From Psychromonas sp. L1A2 (lineage in GTDB: Bacteria > Pseudomonadota > Gammaproteobacteria > Enterobacterales > Psychromonadaceae): a DNA stretch of 64,000 bases. Below are positions 37,039 through 47,322 of this stretch, one piece after another (position 1 is the stretch's first letter; each line of letters begins with the position of its first letter). The stretch covers positions 806,001-870,000 of the forward strand of contig NZ_WUAG01000002.1 of assembly GCF_009828855.1 (NCBI RefSeq), written 5' to 3'. The position numbers and the translations under genes were made by a program. Under the pieces are notes generated by a model. That model did no database searches. It had not been told where the DNA came from and worked only from the letters and a program-made list of their open reading frames with translations.

Positions 37039-38271
37039 CTATTTTTCTTGCGTTGGTTCTGTTTCAAGTTCAAATGCTTTATGTAAAGCACGTACAGCTA
37101 ATTCTAAATACTTACTATCAACTAACACTGAAATTTTAATTTCAGAAGTAGCTATTTGGTGCATGTTGATCCCTTCTGCGCCCAAGGTTTCAAACATTTT
37201 TTGTGCAACACCTGGGTGATTCCACATACCAACACCAACAACAGATACTTTTGCAATCTCATTATTACCTTGTACAGAATTAGCTTTTAGCTTCTCACAA
37301 ACAACATTTAATAATTTTGTCGCTTGATCGTAGTCATCACGATGCACTGTAAAGGTAAAGTCTGTTTTACCGTCACCTAATGTGTTTTGCACAATCATAT
37401 CAACATCAATGTTTGCAGCACCAATAGGAGAAAGGATTTGAGCTGCAACCGTTGGTTGATCAGGAACACCAGATAAAGTTAAACGCGCTTCATCACGATT
37501 AAACGCGATGCCAGAGATAACAGGAGATTCCATTTTATTTTCCTCATAACTAATTAACGTACCACCACCATCTTTAAAACTAGAAAGTACACGTAGTGGC
37601 ACGTTGTATTTTCCTGCAAATTCTACTGAGCGAATTTGTAACACTTTCGCGCCTAAGCTAGCCATTTCAAGCATTTCTTCAAACGTAATACTATCAAGAC
37701 GACGAGCATTCGGCTCTACACGTGGGTCAGTAGTATAAACACCATCAACATCCGTATAGATTTGGCATTCATCTGCTTTTAATGCAGCAGCGATAGCAAC
37801 CGCTGAAGTATCACTACCTCCTCGCCCTAGTGTTGTAATGTTATTATCTTCACTACGACCTTGGAAACCAGCGACAACAACAACACGACCTTCTTTTATA
37901 TGCTTCTGAAGATTCTCAGTTTCAACATTTAGAATACGTGCTTTAGCATGGTTTGAATCCGTTTTTAAGCGAATTTGGTCACCGGTCATTGAAACAGCAT
38001 CAACACCTAGATTGTGTAGCGCCATAGACAGCAAAGCGATAGTCGTTTGTTCACCAGTGGTCAACAATACATCCATCTCACGAGCAGTCGGTGTAGCGTT
38101 AAACTCTTTAGCCAAGGCGATTAATCGATTTGTTTCACCAGACATAGCCGATAAAACAACAACTACATCATGACCCGCTTCTTTCGTCGCTTTAACTTTC
38201 TCGGCGACGGCTTTGATACGTTCCACATTGCCAACGGAAGTACCACCATATTTTTGAACTAGTAATGCCAT
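37039..38271 (-). CDS. lysC: Aspartate kinase
   Basis: The 410-residue protein has the amino acid kinase domain (VQKYGGTSVGNVERI, LLTTGEQTTIALLS, TLGRGGSDTSAVAIAAAL, TDVDGVYTTDPR) and two C-terminal ACT domains, the sites of feedback by lysine and/or threonine. It phosphorylates aspartate, the first step to lysine, threonine, methionine and diaminopimelate. The length corresponds to the monofunctional aspartokinase found next to alaS and csrA in Vibrio. I see no lysine riboswitch in the 42-base alaS-lysC spacer. Confidence 0.95.
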   Translation of the reverse strand: MALLVQKYGGTSVGNVERIKAVAEKVKATKEAGHDVVVVLSAMSGETNRLIALAKEFNATPTAREMDVLLTTGEQTTIALLSMALHNLGVDAVSMTGDQIRLKTDSNHAKARILNVETENLQKHIKEGRVVVVAGFQGRSEDNNITTLGRGGSDTSAVAIAAALKADECQIYTDVDGVYTTDPRVEPNARRLDSITFEEMLEMASLGAKVLQIRSVEFAGKYNVPLRVLSSFKDGGGTLISYEENKMESPVISGIAFNRDEARLTLSGVPDQPTVAAQILSPIGAANIDVDMIVQNTLGDGKTDFTFTVHRDDYDQATKLLNVVCEKLKANSVQGNNEIAKVSVVGVGMWNHPGVAQKMFETLGAEGINMHQIATSEIKISVLVDSKYLELAVRALHKAFELETEPTQEK

Positions 38272-38313
38272 TTCTTTTCCTTTCTACACAACCAAGGTAT
38301 AGACCCCTAATTT

Positions 38314-40941
38314 TTATAAACGTTCAGTTAACCAAGGAGTTACCAATGCAAGAGCTTCTTTTAATGCTGCAGGATTGTTTCCGCCAGCCATTGCCATATC
38401 TGGACGACCGCCACCTTTGCCGCCGACAGGGATAGCAACAACGTTGACTAAATCACCTGCTTTGACTTTTTTAGTTAAGTCTTTTGTCACACCCGCAATC
38501 AAACTTACTTTGTCATCACCAACCGTCGTTGCTAATACCACAATGCCTGACTGCAATTTGTTTTTCATTTCATCGACACTATTACGTAACGTTTTAGGGT
38601 CAACACCTTCCATGTGAGCAACAACGACTTTAATGCCGTTAATCTCAATGGCTTGTTCAGTTAGGTTCGAACCTGCATCACTTGCCGCTTTCGCTTTAAG
38701 TTGTGCTAACTCTTTCTCAAGCACTTTATTGCGGTCTAGTGTTTGAAGAATCTTTTCACCTAGCGTGAAGGTATCGCCTTTCACAAGGTCACACGCTTTG
38801 TTGAATTGCTCACGTAAGTTTTGCAATACATTACCAGCAGCGTCACCCGCAGCCGCTTCAATACGACGAACGCCTGCAGCAGTGCCCGCTTCAGAAGTGA
38901 TAATAAATAACCCCATATCACCAGTACGTTGTACATGAGTACCACCACATAGTTCAGTTGAGAAATCACCCATTTGAACAACACGTACCATATCGCCATA
39001 CTTCTCACCAAATAATGCCATTGCACCTTGGTTTTTAGCTTCTTCGATATCCATCAATTTCGTGACAACTTCATAGTTGTTACGAATGGCTTGGTTGACC
39101 ATATAAGTCACTTTATTAAGTGCTTCAGCTGATACCGCTTCAAAGTGAGAGAAATCAAAACGTAGTTTCTCAGCATCACATAACGACCCTTTTTGAGTCA
39201 CATGCTCACCTAACACTTGGCGTAATGCTTCGTGTAATAAATGGGTTGCAGAATGATGTAATGCAATTGACTTACGACGTTCAGCATCTACTTCAGCTTC
39301 AACAGACTCGTTCGCTTTAATAGCGCCCATACTAACGTAACCGATATGTAAGAAAGCATCGCCAGATTTTTTAGTATCTGTTACAACAAAAATACCATTA
39401 CTGAACTTAAGCACGCCCGAATCGCCTACTTGGCCGCCCGACTCTGCATAGAATGGTGTTTTAGCTAGCACGATTTGTGCGTTATCACCTTCGACTAAAC
39501 TATCAACAAACTGACCTTCTTTGATTAACGTCGTCACGGTAGAAGATCCTACTAGTGCTTGATAACCAATAAACTCAGTTTTGCCTTCGATTTTTAATAC
39601 GTCGTTATAGTCTTTACCGAAGTTATTCGCTGCTTGAGCACGCTTACGTTGCTCAGCCATTGCACTATCAAAACCATCTTCATCGATAGTTAATTCACGT
39701 TCACGCGCGATATCTGCTGTTAAATCAGCAGGGAAACCGTAAGTATCGTAAAGTTTAAATACAACGTCACCAGGAATAACACTACCTTGTAGCGCATCTA
39801 GCTCGTTATCTAAAATCAGTAAACCACGCTCTAGCGTTTTACCAAATTGCTCTTCTTCTAAACGTAAGATCTTTTCAACGAATTCACGTTGCTGACCTAG
39901 TTCTGGGTAAGCATCGCCCATTTGTTTAATTAGCTCTTCATAAATACGGTAAAAGAACACATCTTTTGCACCTAGTTTATGACCGTGACGTACAGCACGA
40001 CGAATAATACGACGTAGCACATAACCACGTCCTTCATTTGACGGCATAACACCATCGCAGATCAAGAAACCACATGAGCGGATATGATCGGCAACAACAC
40101 GTAACGATTTATCTTGTAAATCTTGTGCGCCTGTTACGTCAGCTACTTTCTGAATCAACCCTTGGAATAGGTCGATATCGTAGTTTGAATGACCATTTTG
40201 AATAATCGCAGAAATACGCTCTAAGCCCATCCCCGTATCGATAGATGGGTTAGGTAGGTTTTCCATTGAACCATCAGCACTACGGTTAAATTGCATGAAA
40301 ACGATGTTCCAGATTTCAATGAAACGGTCGCCATCTTCTTCAGGTGTGCCTGGAGGACCGCCCCAAATGTGCTCACCGTGATCGTAGAATATTTCAGAAC
40401 AAGGACCACAAGGACCCGTATCACCCATTGACCAAAAGTTATCAGACTCGTATTTTTTCTCAGGTGATTTATCACCAATACGAATGATTTTATCTTCTGG
40501 TACGCCGATTTTATCAGCCCATAATGAAAATGCTTCGTCATCACTTTCATAAACAGTAACAAGCAGTCTCTCTTTTGGTATTTTCAGAACGTCAGTTAAA
40601 TATTCCCACGCAAATCCAATCGCTTCTTCTTTGAAGTAATCACCGAAACTAAAGTTACCTAACATTTCAAAAAAAGTATGGTGACGAGCAGTGTAACCAA
40701 CGTTATCTAGATCGTTATGTTTACCACCAGCACGAACACAACGTTGACTTGAAGTTGCGCGCGTATAAGCTCTTTTTTCAGTGCCTAAAAAGGTATCTTT
40801 AAATTGATTCATACCTGCATTAGTAAATAACAAGGTAGGGTCATTCTCAGGGACGAGTGAACTACTGCTCACTGTCTGATGCCCTTTCTTACCAAAGAAA
40901 TCCATAAATCCTTGGCGAATATCAGCGGTCGATTTAGTCAT
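38314..40941 (-). CDS. alaS: Alanyl-tRNA synthetase
   Basis: This 875-residue class II synthetase has the N-terminal catalytic domain ([51 protein letters not shown]), tRNA-recognition helices, the editing domain with HHSATHLLH and CGGTH zinc/editing motifs, and a C-terminal DHHA1/glycine-rich C-Ala domain ([15 protein letters not shown]). It charges tRNA-Ala and hydrolyses Ser- and Gly-tRNA-Ala. It heads the alaS-lysC-csrA series. recA-recX, often upstream in relatives, are not here. Confidence 0.97.
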   Translation of the reverse strand: MTKSTADIRQGFMDFFGKKGHQTVSSSSLVPENDPTLLFTNAGMNQFKDTFLGTEKRAYTRATSSQRCVRAGGKHNDLDNVGYTARHHTFFEMLGNFSFGDYFKEEAIGFAWEYLTDVLKIPKERLLVTVYESDDEAFSLWADKIGVPEDKIIRIGDKSPEKKYESDNFWSMGDTGPCGPCSEIFYDHGEHIWGGPPGTPEEDGDRFIEIWNIVFMQFNRSADGSMENLPNPSIDTGMGLERISAIIQNGHSNYDIDLFQGLIQKVADVTGAQDLQDKSLRVVADHIRSCGFLICDGVMPSNEGRGYVLRRIIRRAVRHGHKLGAKDVFFYRIYEELIKQMGDAYPELGQQREFVEKILRLEEEQFGKTLERGLLILDNELDALQGSVIPGDVVFKLYDTYGFPADLTADIARERELTIDEDGFDSAMAEQRKRAQAANNFGKDYNDVLKIEGKTEFIGYQALVGSSTVTTLIKEGQFVDSLVEGDNAQIVLAKTPFYAESGGQVGDSGVLKFSNGIFVVTDTKKSGDAFLHIGYVSMGAIKANESVEAEVDAERRKSIALHHSATHLLHEALRQVLGEHVTQKGSLCDAEKLRFDFSHFEAVSAEALNKVTYMVNQAIRNNYEVVTKLMDIEEAKNQGAMALFGEKYGDMVRVVQMGDFSTELCGGTHVQRTGDMGLFIITSEAGTAAGVRRIEAAAGDAAGNVLQNLREQFNKACDLVKGDTFTLGEKILQTLDRNKVLEKELAQLKAKAASDAGSNLTEQAIEINGIKVVVAHMEGVDPKTLRNSVDEMKNKLQSGIVVLATTVGDDKVSLIAGVTKDLTKKVKAGDLVNVVAIPVGGKGGGRPDMAMAGGNNPAALKEALALVTPWLTERL

Positions 40942-41391
40942 GACTTATTCCATGTAAAAGTGTCAATTTAGGTATTCTTAAAAAATGAGTCTTTAAGGGC
41001 TAAATAGATGAAAAATAAATGGAGGCTAATATATCATGCAGATGGTGCTGGTGAAAGTAGCGATAAATAGAGTCATAGCAATAATTTATTACTCAATATA
41101 ACCTTTATGAATAAGCGAATCAGTAATTTACAACCAAACATCCCACCTAACGAATTAGTCGTCATTCAATACAAATAGTTTATTGAGTTTATATTGATTG
41201 AAAAATCCTAGTTTAAAGACAATAAATATTATTTTTTAACGTTTAAGCAGATATAAAACTCGAAATAAAATGCAGAAACCACTTCGAAAATCCCTTAATA
41301 AAGAAACGAATTAATCAAAAGAATGCTTAAAGAAAAAACGGTTTAAAGAAGATACTAATAATAGAGGCTTTATTGTTGAGGCACGTTGAGG

Positions 41392-41433
41392 AAAAAACTT
41401 GATTGGCTAGTGATACAGATGCTAACTAGCCAA
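41392..41433 (-). terminator. Probable rlmJ terminator
   Basis: A 9-bp stem TTGGCTAGT / ACTAGCCAA (41403-41411, 41425-41433) with a 13-base loop is followed on the minus strand, after 5 bases, by six T. Confidence 0.62.
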
Positions 41434-41446
41434 TATTTAAAACGGG

Positions 41447-41478
41447 CTTATTTACTTATTTACTTATTTACTTATTTA
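41447..41478. repeat. Octamer tandem repeat (TTTACTTA)n
   Basis: About four copies of an 8-base unit CTTATTTA lie directly after the rlmJ stop, ending in a degenerate copy. It is a simple-sequence tract liable to slippage. Confidence 0.85.
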
Positions 41479-41491
41479 GCTACTTACAGAT

Positions 41492-42334
41492 TTATTCAGC
41501 GACTAACGTTTCGATGCGGTAAAAACCTTCACCGTCAATCCCTAATGTTTCAGCTAAGAATGGCAAACTATGTTGCATCTCTTTTTGTAACGTCCATGGC
41601 GGATTAATCACGATCATGCCACTTGACGTCATGCCACGTTCTTCTTTATCAGCTTCAATACCTAATTCAAATAACTGGATATTTTTAATGCCTGACGATT
41701 TTAACGCTCTTTCCATTTTATTAATCAGCGTGCGTTTAACAACGGGATACCATAAAGCATAAGTTCCTGTCGCAAAACGACGATGAGCATCAACTAACTT
41801 GTCAACCACTTCATCATATTCTGTTTTAATTTCATAAGACGGATCAATCAACACCAAACCACGACGCTCTTTAGGTGGCATAGTAGCAATTAAACCTTGT
41901 AAGCCATCGCTATTCGCCATTTTAATGCGGCGATCACCAGAGAAATTGCCACGCATGTTAGTAAATTCATTCGGGTGTAGTTCAAATAAAAACATACGAT
42001 CGTCATCACGACGCATTTGATTACAAATCATCGGAGAACCAGGGTAAGACAGTAACGCACCTTCCCCATTAAATGCTTTAACCTGATCTAAATAACGAGA
42101 TACTGGCACCGGTAAGTTTTTAAGATCCCATAACGCACCAATCCCGTTTTTAAACTCACCTGTTTTTAATGATTGAGCTGAATCTAATTGAAAAGCACCA
42201 CAGCCAGAATGGGTATCCAAATAACAAAAAGCTTTATCTTTTTGCAATAAGTAATCAAGGATAGAGGCTAATACAGTATGCTTTAACACATCTGCAAAAT
42301 TCCCAGCATGGTATGAATGACGATAACTCAGCAC
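41492..42334 (-). CDS. rlmJ: 23S rRNA (adenine2030-N6)-methyltransferase
   Basis: The 280-residue protein begins LSYRHSYHAGNFADVLKHT, as does E. coli RlmJ, and has the N6-adenine methyltransferase motif LIDPSYE (DPPY-type) near residue 165. It methylates A2030 of 23S rRNA. I placed the start at GTG 42334, with GGAG 6 bases upstream and the length of the E. coli protein, not at the in-frame TTG at 42346. Confidence 0.94.
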   Translation of the reverse strand: MLSYRHSYHAGNFADVLKHTVLASILDYLLQKDKAFCYLDTHSGCGAFQLDSAQSLKTGEFKNGIGALWDLKNLPVPVSRYLDQVKAFNGEGALLSYPGSPMICNQMRRDDDRMFLFELHPNEFTNMRGNFSGDRRIKMANSDGLQGLIATMPPKERRGLVLIDPSYEIKTEYDEVVDKLVDAHRRFATGTYALWYPVVKRTLINKMERALKSSGIKNIQLFELGIEADKEERGMTSSGMIVINPPWTLQKEMQHSLPFLAETLGIDGEGFYRIETLVAE

Positions 42335-43069
42335 AAAAAACTCCAAAAAGGTTCTAGAAAAACAAATAAAATAATAACCTGCGCAGTATAAAGACTTTAC
42401 AGTTTTATTGCGCGAAAAAGATAATACGACGAATGATTATCGTGTCATAAAGTAAACACTATTTATTTAGCTTAATATGCAGCAACACTAACAGTCTTGA
42501 TCTTCTTAGACGCTTATTCTTACCTGCGCTTTTACCGCCATAATTTTCAGAAAACTATTTTAAAAACTAATTTAATGCGCTCACTTGTTGCTGTGTGGGG
42601 CACCGAAACCAAGTTATACGCTACATATCTATTTTTAAGATATTTATGGGTGGTATTGTAGGGGCAAGATCCTATAAACTAGTCAACAATATTTGCTTAT
42701 TTTTATGCTTAACAAAGTTAATGTTAATGTCTCTTTTATTATCTATTAATAGACATAACCTAACTAATAAGCGTATTTCTACGTTTATTAACAAGATAAA
42801 AGTAAGCAACAGTTAATTGATTAACTAATTGCATTAGAAAGCGCATTAAATGTAATTGTGACGACTAACAAAAATACTGTTTATAGCAAAACTAATACTC
42901 AATTTTTAAGTCATAGTTTCATTCACAACTTAAGTCATCATTTTAGTGATTAGCTAAGTAACGATTTAACTAACAGTTAAGTAAGAAAAAGCGCAATAAA
43001 TTTTAAGTGGTAGTTAACTAACTAGCACTCACAAATACTTTAAATAAGTCGAAATAGCGGAGCAAGAAT
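42335..43069. other. 735-base intergenic region between rlmJ and ssb
   Basis: This contains the promoters of the divergent rlmJ and ssb genes. A possible 73-codon ORF at 42595-42816 has no ribosome binding site or recognisable features. No LexA-type CTGT-N8-ACAG box was found by eye, and uvrA, which is divergent from ssb in many gammaproteobacteria, is absent. The ssb-proximal 250 bases carry several related TTAACTAACAG-like stretches. Confidence 0.4.
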
Positions 43070-43735
43070 ATGTTTAACCGTAGTGTAAACAAAGTAGTCC
43101 TAGTAGGTAACCTAGGCAAAGATCCTGAAATGCGTTATACCCAAAACGGTGGCGCTGTTGCGAACTTCTCTATCGCAACCACGGAAAGCTGGAAAAACAA
43201 ACAAACAGGCGAATACGAAAACAAATCTGAATGGCACAACATTGTTGTATTCGGTAAGTTTGGCGAAATGGTTGGCCAGTACCTTAAAAAAGGTGCAAAA
43301 GTTTACGTTGAAGGTAAATTACAAACCAACAAATGGCAAGGTCAAGACGGTCAAGATCGTTACAAAACTGAGATCATTGCAAACGACATTCAAATGCTAG
43401 ATGCGCGTAATCAAAATGCAGGACAAGGCCAAGCGCCTTACCAAGCACCGCAACAGCCAGGTGGATACCAAAGCGCAGCGCCACAACCAGCGGCTGCACC
43501 AGCACAGTCTTGGGGTAATGCTCCGCAACAGCCACCAGCACACCAGCCTGCACCGCAAATGGCACCAGCTTATCAGCCACAGCCAACACCTGCACAGCAA
43601 CGACCTGCGCCAGCACCTGCTCCACAGCAACGTCCGGCACCAACGCCTGCTCCAGCGCCACAGGCAAAACCGCAACAAGCTCCAGCGTCATTTAATGAGC
43701 CATCAATGGACTTTGATGACGATATTCCGTTCTAG
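43070..43735 (+). CDS. ssb: Single-stranded DNA-binding protein
   Basis: The 221-residue protein has an OB-fold domain at 1-110 ([46 protein letters not shown]), a long linker of about 100 residues rich in Gln, Pro and Ala, and the acidic tip MDFDDDIPF that recruits replication and repair proteins. The linker is longer than in the 178-residue E. coli protein. The ATG has GGAG 8 bases upstream. Its repetitive GC-richer linker explains several long shadow frames. Confidence 0.97.
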   Translation: MFNRSVNKVVLVGNLGKDPEMRYTQNGGAVANFSIATTESWKNKQTGEYENKSEWHNIVVFGKFGEMVGQYLKKGAKVYVEGKLQTNKWQGQDGQDRYKTEIIANDIQMLDARNQNAGQGQAPYQAPQQPGGYQSAAPQPAAAPAQSWGNAPQQPPAHQPAPQMAPAYQPQPTPAQQRPAPAPAPQQRPAPTPAPAPQAKPQQAPASFNEPSMDFDDDIPF

Positions 43736-43780
43736 GATCGAGTTATCTTTTTAAGATGATTTATTAAATTGTAGAATAGT

Positions 43781-43807
43781 AAAAACCTAGCACCGCTAGG
43801 TTTTTTT
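43781..43807 (+). terminator. Terminator of ssb
   Basis: A stem AAAAACCTAGC / GCTAGGTTTTT with loop ACC, followed by T7, lies 45 bases after the ssb stop. It also marks the end of core genome before the accessory region. Confidence 0.9.
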
Positions 43808-43925
43808 ATGTCTGTAATTTAAAGTGTTAAATTTATCTGACTTTATTTGAGTTAATGCTTTCAAATAATCAATAAATTTATATATCTCTCACCTGCAGTA
43901 TTTCCACCGTAAATATTGCAGCATC

Positions 43926-44079
43926 CTACGCTTTTAGATGATTAAAGATTCACAAGTGAACTATAGCTCTTTGTTTTATCGATAAACCAACGTAAAGTAA
44001 TAATAATATTTTAATCATTAACTCTTGTCGTATTTCCACCGTTAAAATGACATTTTGTGAGTTAATAAAGCTGTTATGT
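43926..44079. repeat. 154-bp dispersed repeat R-B, copy 1
   Basis: This aligns without length change to 48932-49085, at well over 80% identity by eye. It contains an inverted pair ATTAACTC / GAGTTAAT and ends GTTATGT, the same 7 bases that end the attC site at 47201-47297. The protease gene starts 43 bases on. It may be the tail of an ancestral cassette. Confidence 0.8.
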
Positions 44080-44122
44080 GCACTGCATTGTTCGAATCAA
44101 CCATAATACGGAACTATTTAAT

Positions 44123-45034
44123 ATGAATACTGTTTTAGAGGGAATTGAGCTTTCCCCCAATATATTTGCAGGTTCTGTAACATCTCTTTTCAAGTTAAAA
44201 GATGACTCTAAACCTTACCATGCAGGTACTATGTTTGCGGTAAAAATTGATGAGGAGGTTTACTTTATTACAGCAGGGCATGTGCTAAAGAAAAACCAAA
44301 AGTATTCTGAAGATTCTGATGACCAAATATTTGCAATTGTTGACGGGAACCTCACTCAGATTACAAGCTTCGATAAATATATAGTATTTAATGCTAAGGA
44401 TAATGAATTAGATGTTGTCGCTATAAAGCCAAAAAATATCAGTTGGGATAGGATATTCACTAAGTTTATTTCTGAAGCTGATATGTTCATGGGAAAGATT
44501 GAACCTGAACATTATTTATGTGCTTATGGGCTTCCTGAAACCCAAAATAAAATTCGTTGGCAAACAGATGTTTTATCAAATGTCCGATATGGTTACTTCG
44601 GTAAAAGCTCTAAGCGTGAAACACTAAGTGCTTTGGGGTTTGGCGAGGAGTATATAGGCATTGATATATCCTTAAAGAAAGCATTTACAAATAACCAGAA
44701 AGAAATTCCTCCTGCTAAACCTCAAGGAATAAGTGGGGGGCCCATTTACATAACTCACAATTTTTCAAATCCAACTGAGCTATTTGAGCCTAAGTTAGTA
44801 GGAGTGACATTTGAAAAAATGATCAACAATCAAGGTATATTAGGGGTAAAGTTTTCCTCTATTTTAGCTGGGTTTAAAATGCACATAACAAACAAGAATA
44901 GGTGTCGCGCAGCCGACACCTTATTCGGGTGTTGGACAAGCCCGTTTGAGGTTGGTTTACTTATTATAGTAAATAGCGGTTTTTATACTAAAGGAATGTT
45001 GATGATTCAGTTTTCTGAGGGTGAGTCTCGCTAA
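44123..45034 (+). CDS. Trypsin-like serine protease, C-terminus replaced by IS91 sequence
   Basis: The protein is a chymotrypsin-fold peptidase with a complete triad: His53 in FITAGHVL, Asp97 in NELDVVAI and Ser204 in PQGISGGPI. It lacks a signal peptide, so it is probably cytoplasmic, as are protease effectors in some defence systems; that role is inference. I chose the ATG at 44123 (GGA 10 bases upstream) instead of the GTG at 44078. From codon 259 the frame runs into the end of an IS91-family element (44897), so the last 45 residues are insertion-derived. The native C-terminus is lost, but the catalytic domain looks nearly whole. Confidence 0.75.
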   Translation: MNTVLEGIELSPNIFAGSVTSLFKLKDDSKPYHAGTMFAVKIDEEVYFITAGHVLKKNQKYSEDSDDQIFAIVDGNLTQITSFDKYIVFNAKDNELDVVAIKPKNISWDRIFTKFISEADMFMGKIEPEHYLCAYGLPETQNKIRWQTDVLSNVRYGYFGKSSKRETLSALGFGEEYIGIDISLKKAFTNNQKEIPPAKPQGISGGPIYITHNFSNPTELFEPKLVGVTFEKMINNQGILGVKFSSILAGFKMHITNKNRCRAADTLFGCWTSPFEVGLLIIVNSGFYTKGMLMIQFSEGESR

Positions 45035-45168
45035 GATACAATCGATAGCCCAATTATATCAGTGCCTTATATTTTTATGTTGAATGCCAATCAACCTCCT
45101 TTTATTACTTTGACCACTCTATTTTTCTGCCTGCCGATGAACTTATGAAGCTCAAGCGTAAAGAGACA

Positions 45169-46221
45169 TTAATGACTCAGTCGTCCCATGCCCATAAATT
45201 GCATGATGTGCTGACAACAGGGACAAATGCAATTTATACGTTTCATCACATTTGGTGGTGTTGGCACTACCACTACATTCACGCCAAGCAATAACAGAAT
45301 CTGTAAGCGTAATCGCTTCGCATTTCCCCTTAAAAACCCATAATCACGTACTCGCTGTAATCCTTTAGGTAACACATGTTGCAGTATCAACCATAAGAAC
45401 TTAAGTACGGGTAAAGTGCGTGTCTTCATCAAATGGGTGTGACCTTCTTTATATCTAAACGTAACCTCTTCATCGGTTATGTGAATAATATCTTTGTCGG
45501 GTAACACGCCCCGATACAAATACCGTGATAAATATTGAAATGATGACAAGCCGAATCCTACCTTACGACAATCAACCACCCATTTATTGGGGATGTTGGT
45601 CGGTAGTGCTAACTGAGGGTGATGATTGATTGCCTCCATCATTCTGCCTCGCCAGACCTTAGCTAACGAAAAAGCATTAAACAGGTAGCGTTTATCCCCT
45701 TTATGCCATTGCTTCTTACTTGCATCGTAGCGACCAGAAGGAATAACAATGTGTAGATGGGGATGTAGTTCTCTTTTGCGATTGTGAGTATGCAGCACAC
45801 TGGTAAAGCCTAAGTTGCCTTTATCCTCTCGTGATGCAAAGTCTTTTAGTAAATTCGATGTGATTTTAAACATCAATTGATAGAGGGCTTTGGGATGTTT
45901 TTGAGCAAGTACTCTGAACTGATAGGGTAAGGTAAAGGTCACCATAAAATAGTGTACGGGTAATAACTTATCGGTTTGTTTGGCTAACCAATTTGATGTG
46001 GTTTGATGCAAACATTGTGGGCAACTTCTGTTCCCACAGGATGCAAGGTGTTGTTGGTCATGCAGGCAATGTCCACAATGCCATTGGCTATAACGAGACT
46101 CATCCTGCTTACAATGCAACATGTCAATGATGGCGCGGCGAATATCTTGATTCAATAATCCACCATATTGTTGCTCCAGTTGCGCTTGATAGCGACCAAG
46201 TAGTGCAATAAATTGGCTCAT
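45169..46221 (-). CDS. IS91-family HUH transposase
   Basis: The 350-residue protein has an N-terminal zinc-binding region ([18 protein letters not shown]), the HUH motif [11 protein letters not shown] in the middle, and the paired tyrosines of YLSRYLYRG, all features of IS91/ISCR rolling-circle transposases. The ATG at 46221 overlaps the stop of the integrase remnant in ATGA and has GGAGG 4 bases upstream, favouring it over the ATG at 46233. The C-terminal 50 residues are hydrophobic and then Cys-rich; no frameshift is evident. Confidence 0.92.
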   Translation of the reverse strand: MSQFIALLGRYQAQLEQQYGGLLNQDIRRAIIDMLHCKQDESRYSQWHCGHCLHDQQHLASCGNRSCPQCLHQTTSNWLAKQTDKLLPVHYFMVTFTLPYQFRVLAQKHPKALYQLMFKITSNLLKDFASREDKGNLGFTSVLHTHNRKRELHPHLHIVIPSGRYDASKKQWHKGDKRYLFNAFSLAKVWRGRMMEAINHHPQLALPTNIPNKWVVDCRKVGFGLSSFQYLSRYLYRGVLPDKDIIHITDEEVTFRYKEGHTHLMKTRTLPVLKFLWLILQHVLPKGLQRVRDYGFLRGNAKRLRLQILLLLGVNVVVVPTPPNVMKRINCICPCCQHIMQFMGMGRLSH

Positions 46222-47107
46222 GAGACCTCCCATTGAATGGCTAATTTATTAGTTAACTTATTCAGGGCGGTGACGTTATCCTTTTGTTTGAGTGGGGTAA
46301 GTTGTGTGTATTTCGCTGTCGTATTCAGGCTGTGATGTCCCAATAGTATTTGCAGGGAGCGTAGGTCAATACCTTGCTCTAAGAGATGAGTTGCAAAGCA
46401 GTGGCGCAGTGAATGAGGGCTAATATTTTTATTAATCCTCAGCTCAACAATCACTTTCCTTCAAGGCTTTCTGCACACTGCCTTTATCCATTGGCACCTG
46501 TGTATTTTTACCAATACTTGGAAATAACAACTGAGGATGACGATGCGTTGACCAGTAGCAACGTAACGCAGAGAGTGTTCGTTTAGGTAAAGGTAGCAAG
46601 CGGTCTTTGCCTCCTTTACCTTCGCGAATATGCACTTGCATGGTATGGCTATCAATGTCGTTCACGGTCAAATCAAGGGCTTCACTTAAGCGTAATCCCA
46701 TGCTGTACAAAACAAGAAAAAACACTTGATAACGCAACGCACGAGTGTGGCTAATCATCAAGCCAACTTGTTGTGGCGTGAGAATGTCAGGAATGTGTTT
46801 TACTTGTGGTGGTTTGACAATATTGAGCCATTCCCATTGTCTATTGAGGGTATGTTTATAAAAAAACTGTAGGCCATTACGGTCTAATTTTATGGTGCTC
46901 CATGAATGGGGTTTGAATGAGTTGTGCAAAGTAGTTTTTTAAATCGGCTTTGGTTAATGTATCAGGTGAGCAGTCAAAGAAAGCACTTATTCTACGGACA
47001 GCTCTCGAGTACGCGTCAATGGTAGCGGGTCGCATGCCTTGCAGTGTTAGGTTAGTCAAATGTTGTTGATATAAAAGGTCAAAGTGTTGTTGTTCTGAAG
47101 TGTTCAT
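46218..47107 (-). pseudogene. Tyrosine recombinase, split by two frameshifts
   Basis: Three overlapping frames together make one phage-integrase-type protein: the N-terminal core-binding domain (46877-47107, GMRPATIDAYSRAVRRIS), the middle with the catalytic Arg region GLRLSEALDLTVNDID (46444-46929), and the C-terminal [15 protein letters not shown] and [14 protein letters not shown] with catalytic His-x-x-Arg and Tyr (46218-46454). One extra base in a run of four C on the coding strand (46908-46911) explains the first break. The second lies near 46445-46455. It is the companion recombinase of the IS91-type element and is probably inactive. Confidence 0.82.
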
Positions 47108-47200
47108 CGCTTATACTCCTATTATTCATCACGAGGACGTGATGTGGATAATAAGTATGAACGTTATTGGTCTTTTGTTTTTCTGCCGCACAGCGGCTTC

Positions 47201-47297
47201 GTTCAACAAGGCAATTAAACGGAACTAAAACAGTTGGTTAAGTTTCGCTTCGCTACACATTATAACCAACAATTTTAGTCCGCTTATTGCGGCGTTA
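47201..47297 (+). other. attC recombination site of an integron cassette
   Basis: R'' is GTTCAAC (47201-47207) and R' is GTTATGT (47294-47300 region). The arms GCAATTAAACGGAACTAAAA and TTTTAGTCCGCTTATTGC pair almost completely, with unpaired A bases on one side as expected of extrahelical bases. A second inner pairing, AGTTGGTTA with TAACCAAC, encloses a short loop. The next gene starts 26 bases after R', the usual cassette layout. Confidence 0.8.
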
Positions 47298-47322
47298 TGT
47301 TTTTCTTCAGGAGTTATCAATC

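Larger units (their letters stand above)
40942..41491. other. Intergenic region between rlmJ and alaS
   Basis: These 550 AT-rich bases include the rlmJ terminator and an 8-base tandem repeat (listed separately) and, at the other end, the alaS promoter. No further gene is convincing. Confidence 0.4.
44897..47160 (-). mobile_element. IS91-family element with a broken tyrosine recombinase gene
   Basis: The transposase-distal (ori-type) end is marked at 44897-44925 by a hairpin GGTGTCG-CGCAGC-CGACACC directly next to CAAG (44893-44896). On the transposase strand the element is followed by CTTG, one of the known IS91 targets. The other end is near a second hairpin at about 47123-47156 (ATCACG/CGTGAT). 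Contents are the transposase and, upstream, an integrase-like gene, an arrangement seen in some IS91 relatives. The exact right boundary is uncertain. Confidence 0.72.

Noticed and set aside
38272..38313. Lysine riboswitch before lysC
   Set aside because: The spacer to alaS is only 42 bases, far too short for the structure.
42595..42816. 73-codon frame in the rlmJ-ssb spacer
   Set aside because: No Shine-Dalgarno, no recognisable domain and composition like the surrounding AT-rich spacer.
42800..43069. LexA box before ssb
   Set aside because: No CTGT-N8-ACAG match was found by eye; only AT-rich TTAACTAACAG-like stretches.
43374..43754. Long alternative frames over ssb
   Set aside because: They come from the repetitive Gln/Pro/Ala codons of the SSB linker, which is clearly the coding frame.
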